Assembly: GCA_003555185.1 (NCBI GenBank)
Contig: PWFZ01000187.1
Span: 1-18,514 of the forward strand
Length of the DNA stretch: 18,514 nt
Source: Balneolaceae bacterium
GTDB lineage: Bacteria > Bacteroidota > Rhodothermia > Balneolales > Balneolaceae
Direction: 5' to 3'
Both the position numbers and the translations under genes were made by a program. The notes below the pieces were generated by a model that did no database searches, was not told the origin of the DNA, and worked only from the letters and a program-made list of their open reading frames with translations. Shown here one piece after another: positions 7,399-13,837 of the stretch; position 1 is the stretch's first letter, and each line of letters opens with the position of its first letter.

Positions 7399-7884
7399 AT
7401 GAAAACATCCACTTTTTTAACACTTATCACATTTTCTTTGTTGCTGTTCTCTTGCACTAATAATGTTACATCAACAGACAACGGAGATGAGGTAGAAGAT
7501 GATCCGGAAATAGAACAAACGGGGGTAACGCTCGGTAATGTAGGATCCACGGCGTATGTGGTCACGGGCATTGACGGCGACGGAGCAACCGCCGAACAAA
7601 ATGAAGAGAATGTTATGATTGAGCTAAAGATAGGTCAACGTTATACATTTACAAACAGTGCCGGAGCGAGTGCTCACCCGTTGGGCTTTAGGAATGCTGA
7701 TAATGAATTTCTGATTCGTCAGGGAAACAACAGCGGAACCTTTGGCGATGACGAAGAGGTAAATGTTGTGAAATCCGGTGATAATATATCATTCACGCTC
7801 ACTAATGCGTTAGCTTCACAAATGACTCAATATATATGTGTGTTTCATCCGGGTATGAGTGGTGAGATCGCTGTGATTGAGTGA
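7399..7884 (+). CDS. Cupredoxin-fold lipoprotein (type 1 copper site)
   Basis: This 161-residue protein has a signal sequence ending LLLFSC, so Cys19 is the lipidation site, then a Thr/Asp/Glu-rich linker (20-42) and a cupredoxin domain. The candidate copper ligands are His93 (SAHPLGF) and the cluster YICVFHPGM with Cys147, His150 and Met153. The Cys-x2-His-x2-Met spacing matches the compact loop of amicyanin rather than plastocyanin. It should be a small blue-copper electron carrier, or copper binder, tethered to a membrane on the periplasmic side. The redox partner is unknown: no oxidase or denitrification gene is nearby. It stands alone, divergent from the antiporter, and ends at a strong rho-independent terminator. 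Confidence 0.88.
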   Translation: MKTSTFLTLITFSLLLFSCTNNVTSTDNGDEVEDDPEIEQTGVTLGNVGSTAYVVTGIDGDGATAEQNEENVMIELKIGQRYTFTNSAGASAHPLGFRNADNEFLIRQGNNSGTFGDDEEVNVVKSGDNISFTLTNALASQMTQYICVFHPGMSGEIAVIE

Positions 7885-7913
7885 CAGTCTATTTCCCACG
7901 AAATGCCAAAGAG

Positions 7914-7945
7914 TGCCGTGTTCAATTTTGGACACGGCATTTTTT
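7914..7945 (+). terminator. Rho-independent terminator of the cupredoxin gene
   Basis: TGCCGTGT (7914-7921) and ACACGGCA (7932-7939) form a perfect 8-bp GC-rich stem with a 10-base loop, directly followed by six Ts (7940-7945). It starts 30 bases after the cupredoxin stop codon. Confidence 0.88.
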
Positions 7946-8294
7946 ATGGAAGAGCCTTTAGGTCATTCTGTTTTATTTGATTAGCCTGATGAATAAGTTT
8001 GTTGATTTTTAAACCCCACAGAGGCCCGGCGTTATCACGATGAACACGGCATTCTCGTCGTTAATCTACTCCTTATATCTCTTTGTGTTCGCTTTATGGG
8101 GTATAGCTTTTTACGGAAGGGTCATTAGGTCATTCTGTTTAGTCTGATTAACCTAATGACTAAGTTTGTTGAATTTTAAACAGTTTACTAACCACAATGG
8201 CCCGGCGGAATCACGACGAACACGACAATCTCGTTATTAATCTATTCCTTTTATCTCTCTGTGACCGCTGTGAAACTCGCTGTGTCGCCGTGGT
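7941..8294. repeat. Two tandem diverged copies of a ~170-bp intergenic repeat
   Basis: Copy A (about 7941-8107) and copy B (about 8108-8294) line up end to end with a 167-bp offset. Shared landmarks are TTTTTAYGGAAG, AGGTCATTCTGTTT, TAAGTTTGTTGA, GGCCCGGCG, ATCACGA, GAACACG, and a pyrimidine-rich end with TTAATCTA and TATCTCT. Copy B carries a perfect 10-bp inverted repeat, GTCATTAGGT (8121-8130) with ACCTAATGAC (8151-8160), which has decayed in copy A. The second half of each copy opens with CCACA and closes with its imperfect complement (TGGGG in A, GTGGTT in B), so it is a large decayed palindrome. Such CCACAGAG...CTCTGTGG elements are known as dispersed intergenic repeats in many genomes. 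Confidence 0.65.
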
Positions 8295-8679
8295 TACAAA
8301 ACACTTTGAAGTGATAAATTTGAGATTACAAAATCACTATTCTTATTCATTTTTTTATGTAAGTATTGAAGTTGATCATCAATCTTAAATGGTAAACGTT
8401 GAATGTTCGACAGGCCGTTTATTATCTACATACTTTGAGGGTCAAAAGTATAGTTCAGACGGGTTCCTTACCTAGGCAGTCATGAATCTTAAATTTTATA
8501 TTTTCAATTCATAAACAATCGCTGATGGTGCATCATCATTAGATTCGGAATTACAATTAACAAGGATTGCCAGGGAGAGGAAAGTGGTGATAGTAGTAGT
8601 TGGTAACGATATATCCTCTTGTTAGTAGTTGATTTATATTTCCTGATGCTTGTTCAAAAAATATATAGTTTACGCAAAT

Positions 8680-8709
8680 AAAAAAGACCGAGGAGATCGC
8701 CCCCCGGCC
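8680..8709 (-). terminator. Rho-independent terminator of the triple-repeat lipoprotein gene
   Basis: On the minus strand GGCCGGGG and CCTCGGTC pair over 8 bp with two G-U pairs around an 8-base loop, followed by six Ts (complement of 8680-8685). It lies about 37 bases after the stop codon of the gene at 8746-10224. Confidence 0.85.
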
Positions 8710-8745
8710 TTTTGTGTGTGGTTCAAAACTGCAGATCAGATAATC

Positions 8746-10224
8746 CTACTCTTGTCTGGCAGTTTCCCCAAGAATCAGATATGTGGTTAGATCTGTTGTG
8801 CTAAGTTCCTGTAAAGGATCGTGCACTACAAAGAATCCACCGTAATCTCGTGTCAATTGGTTGAATGAGAGATTTGTTTGGTTAGATCCGGATGCTTCAC
8901 CGTCAGCAGCTTCAAGTCCGCCTGCAAAGATATCAGCGTTTGGAGTTTCATTGTACGGAGTACCGTTTTCAGTAGTATCCGGGTCTGCAAAGTCATGTGA
9001 GTGAACGGCATACTCTTCACCATTAACTGCATTGTTAAGTGTAATACTGATGGTAGATGTACCGTCAATTTCCTCATCAACAACCATGGTTGCATTCAGG
9101 TTACGTTCGTGATCTCCTTCGTATGCAGTATCAGGATTGTCCAGTGCTTGCCCTTCGTTAAAAGAATATTCAAATGTAGCTGATCGAAGATTCGCTTCGC
9201 CTGCATTAAGTGACTGACCGAATACACCCAAAATGAGGTATGTCGTCAAGTCAGTTGTGCTTAACTCCTGTGTTGGATCATGAACAACAAAAAATGCTTC
9301 GTACTCTTCGATTAATTCGAGGAAGTTCAGCTCTGTTTCATTTGTTAAGCTTGCTGATCCGCCATTTCCTGTAATTGCACCGGCAAATACGTCACCGTTT
9401 GGTGTTTCATTGTAGGGTGTGCCATTTGGTGTTTCATTAGCGTCGGCAGCATCATGTGCATGAACAGGATACTCTAATTCTTCTACAGTATTATTCAGGG
9501 TTACTGTTACATTCGCAAGACCGTTTCCACGCTCTTCAATCACAAGCTCAGCAGAAAGGTTTCGTGGGTGATCACCCTCTTCGCCGGATGCATCATAGGC
9601 AGTCTCAGTATCGTCAAGTGCTTGTCCTTCATTAAATTCATAGGTGAAAGACTCAGATCTCAAACTCGATTCGCCGGCGCCCAAACTTTGTGCAAATACA
9701 CCTAAAACAAGGTATGTAGTCAGATCAGTAGTACTCAGATCTTGTAAAGGATCATGAACTACAAAAAATGCTGCATAATCATTGACAATCTCATCATATG
9801 AGATGGATGTTTCGTTGGTAGAACTTGCAGATCCACCGTTTCCTTCAATTCCACCAGCAAATACATCACCATTAGGTGTTTCATTGTAAGGTGTGCCATT
9901 TGGCGTGGTATCAGGGTCAGCAGCATCATGTGCGTGAACCGCATAGGTTTCTCCACTAACAGTATTATTTAATGTTACTGTAATAGAAGCATTACCATTT
10001 TCCATCTCTTCAACGGAAAGGTCAACATTAAGATTTCTATCATGTTCTCCTCTATAAGCAGAGTCGTCATCACCTAACGCCTGGCCCTCATTGAAAGCAT
10101 AGGAGTAAGATTCTGCACGAAGTTCATCAACCTCTCCGGTTGGGGTGTCGTCACTACATGCGGCAAACAATCCTGCGGACAGGAATGCCAACAGTATAAA
10201 TGTGGTATATTTTGTATTAAGCAT
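8746..10224 (-). CDS. Lipoprotein with three ~150-residue His-containing repeats (SOD/CHRD-like by inference)
   Basis: This 492-residue acidic protein has a signal sequence ending LFAAC (lipidated Cys23) and three tandem homologous units at about 37-180, 190-338 and 347-486. Each unit contains FNEGQAL, then G(E/D)H-x-RNL (His61, 219, 372), a strand ending VHAHD or VHSHD (His97/99, 255/257, 408/410), the block NGTPYNETPN, and FFVVHDP followed by LSTTDLTTYL (His157, 315, 468). So four histidines per unit are fully conserved. The H-x-H at the end of a strand plus a later VVH recalls three of the copper ligands of Cu/Zn superoxide dismutase and the related CHRD-type layout. That homology is inferred from pattern alone. 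It is presumably outer-membrane or surface-attached. It has its own terminator and 219 bases of upstream DNA, so it is probably monocistronic. No recognised name. Confidence 0.72.
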   Translation of the reverse strand: MLNTKYTTFILLAFLSAGLFAACSDDTPTGEVDELRAESYSYAFNEGQALGDDDSAYRGEHDRNLNVDLSVEEMENGNASITVTLNNTVSGETYAVHAHDAADPDTTPNGTPYNETPNGDVFAGGIEGNGGSASSTNETSISYDEIVNDYAAFFVVHDPLQDLSTTDLTTYLVLGVFAQSLGAGESSLRSESFTYEFNEGQALDDTETAYDASGEEGDHPRNLSAELVIEERGNGLANVTVTLNNTVEELEYPVHAHDAADANETPNGTPYNETPNGDVFAGAITGNGGSASLTNETELNFLELIEEYEAFFVVHDPTQELSTTDLTTYLILGVFGQSLNAGEANLRSATFEYSFNEGQALDNPDTAYEGDHERNLNATMVVDEEIDGTSTISITLNNAVNGEEYAVHSHDFADPDTTENGTPYNETPNADIFAGGLEAADGEASGSNQTNLSFNQLTRDYGGFFVVHDPLQELSTTDLTTYLILGETARQE

Positions 10225-10412
10225 AATTATTCGGTTTAATTAACTTTTGGGGTTTAGTAAGATTTTTGAACAGCTTAGATGAATATTTCTATCAAGCGTT
10301 CACCCAACAGTACGAGCTCGAAGGAGGGGCGGATTGGATAGATGGAAAAGTTTTTCTTTTTAGAGCGGAAGAAAGGATGAGTTGATGAGGAAAGGCTTCT
10401 CTAAATCAATGA

Positions 10413-10438
10413 TTAAACCTACATGAGGGAGGTTTTAA
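10413..10438 (-). other. Hairpin downstream of the methyltransferase gene
   Basis: TTAAACCT (10413-10420) and AGGTTTTAA (10430-10438) form an 8-bp stem with one bulged base, just after the methyltransferase stop. There is no clear T-run, so it is a weak terminator candidate or an element in the leader of the next gene. Confidence 0.35.
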
Positions 10439-10443
10439 CAAGC

Positions 10444-11070
10444 TCATCTGAGAGTGGCTTTTATCAGATAAAATTTCCAAAACCTGAACGACCAGCGTTT
10501 AAGTTGATCTGTTTTGAATTGAAAATCTTGCAGAAGAGCGTCCGTTTCAGCGGCTGATTTTGTGTTGATGTTTTCGGGGGAGAGGGCTGAGATAATTCCG
10601 TTAGGAAGATGGAACCATCCTTCCAGATTCCAGTCAAGCAGATAAAGTGTGCCGCCGGGTGTTAAAAGTCTCTTAAAATGCTTTGCTACTTTTTGATGAT
10701 CGGTATAGTAATGGAACGAGTTCAGGCAGATAAGGACATCAAAAGAATTTGGTTCAAAATGAAGCTCTTCGGCGATGTGTTGAGAAAAAGTGATATTCTC
10801 AACATCAGCTAACCGCTCGCGGGCAACCATTAACATCCCTTCTGATGGATCATTTAGCACGAGTTCAGAAACTTTAAATCGATCTGCAATTTCTGAGGCT
10901 AGTACTCCAGTCCCACCGCTGACATCCAGTACGCGTGAGCTATCCGGAATTTTTAGCCGGTCGAGAAGTTTGGTGTGAGTGTGTTTAAGGTAAGCGCTGT
11001 AGCCACGGTCGTATTTTTTTGACAGTTTGTTATAATATCCAACCGTTTTTTCTGCTTTGATGTTGTCCAT
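10444..11070 (-). CDS. Class I SAM-dependent methyltransferase
   Basis: This 208-residue protein fits the Methyltransf_11/UbiE-like group. Motif I is VLDVSGGTG (47-55), where Gly-x-Gly binds S-adenosylmethionine; an acidic residue follows the second strand (LVLNDPSEGM, 71-80); the post-motif region is DVLICLNSFHYY (111-122); and LLTPGGTLYLLDW (135-147) is the usual late strand. The first glycine of motif I (normally DxGxGxG) is Ser, as in some family members. The substrate is unknown: the C-terminal residues (150-208) carry no diagnostic motif. It is divergent from the CHRD gene (111 bases between starts) and upstream of the lipoprotein gene with a large gap, so no operon partner suggests a pathway. 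Confidence 0.85.
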   Translation of the reverse strand: MDNIKAEKTVGYYNKLSKKYDRGYSAYLKHTHTKLLDRLKIPDSSRVLDVSGGTGVLASEIADRFKVSELVLNDPSEGMLMVARERLADVENITFSQHIAEELHFEPNSFDVLICLNSFHYYTDHQKVAKHFKRLLTPGGTLYLLDWNLEGWFHLPNGIISALSPENINTKSAAETDALLQDFQFKTDQLKRWSFRFWKFYLIKATLR

Positions 11071-11181
11071 GTCTGTAGAATAAGGATTTATTAAATAGTT
11101 TTTTTAGCGACATGATATTAGTATTGGATATTGAATTCGTTATATAGTTATATCACGATCTTCACATAAACACATGAAACT

Positions 11182-11610
11182 ATGGCTCTTCGATTATCTT
11201 TCCTTTTTTTGTTATTACTATCAGGGTCTGTTTATGCCCAGCAATCGGTTGAAGTGATGCTGGCCGGGTTTAATCACGAACCGGCAGTACGAACCACTGC
11301 TATGGGAATGGCTACGATCACAGTTTCTGCAGATACACTTTATATTGAAGGGGACTTTTCGGATCTGATGGGAAACTATGGAGCCGCTTATATTCATTAT
11401 GGCGCCAGGGGGAAAGTTGGTCATCGGATGTTTCGACTTACGGCAGATGTAAATGAGAGTCGTAAGGAGGGTGTCTTTCGAAGTGAAGAAAATCAGTTTG
11501 TAATGACAGAAGCGCAGAGGGATGCCCTGCGAAAAGGGATGTTGTACATCAATATTTCATCAGATCGATTTCGCCAGGGCGAAGTAAGAGGACAGATTCC
11601 CGGGATGTAG
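11182..11610 (+). CDS. Secreted CHRD-domain protein
   Basis: This 142-residue protein has a signal peptide (1-19, likely cleavage after VYA) and a single CHRD domain over the rest. Diagnostic features are the opening LAGFNHEPAVRTTAMGMATITV (24-45 in part), the strand GDFSDL, AAYIHYGARGKVG with a His (72), the L-x-x-G-MLYINISS segment (116-127) and the closing GEVRGQI (133-139). CHRD domains were named after chordin and occur in many bacterial secreted proteins; their biochemical role is not established. There is no lipobox, so it is probably periplasmic or released. Its stop is 8 bases from the end of the convergent TRIC gene. An out-of-frame ATG eight bases upstream would not give a signal peptide, so the start at 11182 is preferred. 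Confidence 0.85.
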   Translation: MALRLSFLFLLLLSGSVYAQQSVEVMLAGFNHEPAVRTTAMGMATITVSADTLYIEGDFSDLMGNYGAAYIHYGARGKVGHRMFRLTADVNESRKEGVFRSEENQFVMTEAQRDALRKGMLYINISSDRFRQGEVRGQIPGM

Positions 11611-11618
11611 AATTATGT

Positions 11619-12230
11619 CTAGTTAATTTTCGGGAGCTCCAGTTTGTAGTGGACGGCGATAAACCGGATAAACAGGACTGCCGCAATGGCGGTGATCTGA
11701 GCGACGATGATCGATTCTCCGAATTCTACTATCATAATGTAGAGGAGTCCGCCAATTACTGAAGCTGAGGCGTAGATCTCTTTTCGAAAAATGAGTGGCT
11801 TGGTTGCTGCCAATACATCGCGGATCACTCCACCAAAACAACCGGTAACCGCACCGAGTGCGACGGAAATGCCGATTCCCATCCCGGCCTGAAGACCAAT
11901 TTGAACTCCGGTTACCGTGAATACACCGAGACCTACCGCATCAAAGAAGAAAAACCACCCTTCCCATTTTCCAATTTTACGGTGCAATAGCAGCCCGAAA
12001 AGAAACCCGGCGACTATTGACCAGATGGTAAGGGTGTCGGTGAGCCAGTTTACAGGGGTGTTGCCAATGAGCAGGTCACGGGTAGTTCCTCCTCCAATTG
12101 CCGTGACGAATGCCAGGACCAGAATCCCAAAAATATCATACCGGCTGCGAATGGCAGCGGTAGCACCTGATACGGCAAAGGCAAATGTACCGAGGGCATC
12201 GATTGTCGTAAATAGGTCGAAAGTGATCAA
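11619..12230 (-). CDS. TRIC/UPF0126 family membrane protein (YicG-like)
   Basis: This 203-residue, very hydrophobic protein has about seven membrane segments in two homologous halves, each with the family signature: GGGTTRD (46-52) and GGVIRD (133-138). Bacterial members are structurally related to trimeric intracellular cation channels, so a monovalent-cation channel in the inner membrane is the best guess. The usual length is about 205, so it is complete. The start is TTG at 12228-12230: a stop codon lies two codons upstream in frame, no ATG is available near the head, and the alignment MITFDLFTTIDALGTFAFAVSG fits the family's beginning. It converges on the CHRD gene and diverges from arsR; one of the arsR operator-like sites (12340-12357) lies 110 bases upstream of it. 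Confidence 0.88.
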   Translation of the reverse strand: MITFDLFTTIDALGTFAFAVSGATAAIRSRYDIFGILVLAFVTAIGGGTTRDLLIGNTPVNWLTDTLTIWSIVAGFLFGLLLHRKIGKWEGWFFFFDAVGLGVFTVTGVQIGLQAGMGIGISVALGAVTGCFGGVIRDVLAATKPLIFRKEIYASASVIGGLLYIMIVEFGESIIVAQITAIAAVLFIRFIAVHYKLELPKIN

Positions 12231-12339
12231 CGTAAGTTAGGGTCGTTGGTTTACGTGGCTGTATTGAAACATAGGGAAAAGTGAGAAGGTTAAAAATCTT
12301 CAAAAGCTGCAAGGCAACTGCTTGGCACAAAATTTTCAT

Positions 12340-12357
12340 TATCGTAATTGCACGATA
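12340..12357. promoter_or_regulatory. Upstream ArsR operator-like inverted repeat
   Basis: TATCGT-AATTGC-ACGATA is a perfect 6-bp inverted repeat with a 6-base spacer. It has the same half-sites and spacing as the site at 12440-12457, exactly 100 bp away, in the gap between the TRIC gene and arsR. It could serve either gene or support looping between two ArsR dimers. Confidence 0.6.
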
Positions 12358-12437
12358 TTCTGTTGTTGAGTCCGGATGAGGATTTCTAACCTCAATTTTT
12401 ATCCGCTGATTTGATTTAAACGTAATTCTCCTTACTT

Positions 12438-12459
12438 TATATCGTATAACTACGATATA
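12438..12459. promoter_or_regulatory. ArsR operator next to the arsR start
   Basis: The core TATCGT-ATAACT-ACGATA (12440-12457) extends to a perfect 9-bp inverted repeat, TATATCGTA and TACGATATA, around TAAC. It ends 5 bases before the arsR ATG, so a bound repressor would cover the promoter or the ribosome site, the usual autoregulation of ArsR/SmtB genes. A further partial half, ACGAT, lies at 12459-12463. Confidence 0.75.
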
Positions 12460-12464
12460 CGATT

Positions 12465-12797
12465 ATGGCAATTACTAAATCGACAGAGTTCGACAAGAAA
12501 AAGATAAGGATGGCAGAATTTGCCAAGGCATTGGCGCATCCTGCGAGGATCGCTATACTGGAAATTTTAGCAGAAAGTGACATGTGCATTTGTAATGATA
12601 TCACAGAAAGGCTTCCCCTGGCGCAGTCCACGGTATCTCAACATCTGAAGGCATTAAAGTCAGCCGGAATCATTACCGGTAATATTGATGGAGTAAAGTC
12701 CTGTTATTGTTTGAATGATGAAAGTATTGATGAATTGAGAAGTATGATGGGGTCACTGCTGAACAAGCTGGGGGAATCATCTGCTAATTGTAAATAA
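12465..12797 (+). CDS. arsR: ArsR-family metalloid-responsive repressor
   Basis: This 110-residue winged-helix repressor should bind its own operator and release it when As(III) or Sb(III) binds. Visible features are the helix FAKALAHPARIAILEILAE (19-37), the metal-site segment DMCICNDI (39-46, Cys41 and Cys43), the recognition helix LAQSTVSQHLKALKSAGII (52-70), the wing, and a second Cys pair KSCYC (Cys80, Cys82), with one more Cys at 109. The CxC of the helix resembles the As(III)-sensing ELCVCDL of classic ArsR, although the flanking residues differ. It is the first gene of a unit with arsM, 26 bases before arsM's ATG, and sits just behind two operator-like palindromes. No Shine-Dalgarno is visible; the operator occupies that position. 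Confidence 0.9.
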   Translation: MAITKSTEFDKKKIRMAEFAKALAHPARIAILEILAESDMCICNDITERLPLAQSTVSQHLKALKSAGIITGNIDGVKSCYCLNDESIDELRSMMGSLLNKLGESSANCK

Positions 12798-12823
12798 AAG
12801 AAAAGGTGAATAGTTTGAAAACG

Positions 12824-13630
12824 ATGAAATCAGCTGAAGAAATTAAGGAATCGGTAAAAAAGAAGTACGGAGAAATCAGTAAACAAAGTCGGTCGGAAAA
12901 TGCCACAGTAAGTTGTGGAGCGACCGGATGTTGCGACACAGTAGACTACGCTATATTTGCGGAAGACTATTCTACGCAAATTGGATACACTTCAGAAGCG
13001 GATTTGGGTTTAGGGTGCGGACTTCCAACAGAGCATGCAAAACTGAAGCCCGGCGATACCGTGGTGGATTTAGGATCCGGCGCGGGGAACGACTGTTTCG
13101 TTGCGCGACAAATTGTAGGGGATAATGGGCATGTTATTGGTATAGATATGACCAAAGAGATGAATGTAAAGGCCCGTATAAATGCAGAAAAACTCAACTA
13201 CAGCAATGTTGAATTCAAGCTGGGAGATATTGAGAATATCCCGCTTGATGAAGGAATTGCGGATGTGGTTGTAAGTAACTGCGTAATGAATTTGGTTCCT
13301 GACAAAGAGAAGGCTTTCAGTGAAACCTACCGGATCACAAAGCCGGGCGGACATTTCAGTATTTCTGATGTTGTAATTTCGGGCGAACTTCCTGATCAAA
13401 TAAAAGAGGACGCTGAGCTGTATGCGGGCTGCGTAGCCGGAGCTATCGACAAAGAAGAATATTTGAGCGTCATTGAACAAGCAGGATTTAAAAATGTCAC
13501 CGTTCAGAAATCAAAAAAGATTACCGTTCCGGATGAGATTCTTTTAAAAACCCTGACTGAAGATGAACTTCAAGAGTTCAAAAAATCAGAGACAGGAATT
13601 TTCAGCATCACTGTATATGGTGTGAAATAA
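12824..13630 (+). CDS. arsM: Arsenite S-adenosylmethionine methyltransferase
   Basis: ArsM methylates As(III) with SAM, giving mono-, di- and volatile trimethyl species; it is cytoplasmic. The 268-residue protein (counted from the ATG) has the SAM motif VVDLGSGAGNDCF, then IGIDMT. It has the conserved arsenic-binding cysteines in their usual places: GLGCG (Cys65), VSNCVMN (Cys153) and YAGCVAGA (Cys203), plus an N-terminal group SCGATGCC (Cys31, 36, 37) corresponding to the fourth. That set marks ArsM rather than UbiE. The start is uncertain: a GTG at 12806 and a TTG at 12815 are in frame, and AGGTGA (12804-12809) would suit the TTG. I choose the ATG because nearby genes rarely use Shine-Dalgarno sites and MKSAEEIKESVKKKYG matches the family's opening. 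It follows arsR closely, so arsenic should induce it. Confidence 0.92.
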   Translation: MKSAEEIKESVKKKYGEISKQSRSENATVSCGATGCCDTVDYAIFAEDYSTQIGYTSEADLGLGCGLPTEHAKLKPGDTVVDLGSGAGNDCFVARQIVGDNGHVIGIDMTKEMNVKARINAEKLNYSNVEFKLGDIENIPLDEGIADVVVSNCVMNLVPDKEKAFSETYRITKPGGHFSISDVVISGELPDQIKEDAELYAGCVAGAIDKEEYLSVIEQAGFKNVTVQKSKKITVPDEILLKTLTEDELQEFKKSETGIFSITVYGVK

Positions 13631-13706
13631 TAAAATCAGCAGCTTTTCAACTATACTTGAAGCAATCCATGAACGGCCAAAGGGTCTTAATAAAACCCTA
13701 AATAAA

Positions 13707-13718
13707 AGGTTATAACCT
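13707..13718. promoter_or_regulatory. Palindrome upstream of the GH3 gene
   Basis: AGGTTATAACCT is a perfect 12-bp palindrome in the 207-base gap between arsM and the beta-glucosidase gene, 119 bases before the latter's ATG. A short AGGGT/ACCCT inverted repeat lies just upstream (13681-13699). It could be an operator for the glucosidase or a structure at the end of the arsM transcript. No regulator is adjacent. Confidence 0.35.
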
Positions 13719-13837
13719 GTGGACTTTTATTCACATCTGCTATATAATTAATCCTTTACTTTAAATAAGTTGCATTAAGAGAAATATTAATCCGATTCAG
13801 GTTGTCGTTTAGAAATTTGGATTTTAAACCTTGAAAA

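Larger units (their letters stand above)
7885..8745. other. Long non-coding region with tandem repeat and two terminators
   Basis: These 861 bases contain no convincing gene. The 63-codon frame at 8197-8388 lies largely inside the second repeat copy and resembles nothing. From left to right it holds the cupredoxin terminator, two tandem diverged ~170-bp repeats (7941-8294), an AT-rich part with small imperfect hairpins, for example TAAACG/CGTTTA around 8391-8420 and TACTTTGA/TCAAAAGTA around 8430-8450, and the terminator of the 8746 gene. Nothing resembling a tRNA or known structured RNA is visible. Confidence 0.6.

Noticed and set aside
8197..8388. 63-codon plus-strand reading frame
   Set aside because: It lies mostly in copy B of the tandem repeat, has no ribosome site, and its product has no recognisable feature; copy A has no equivalent frame.
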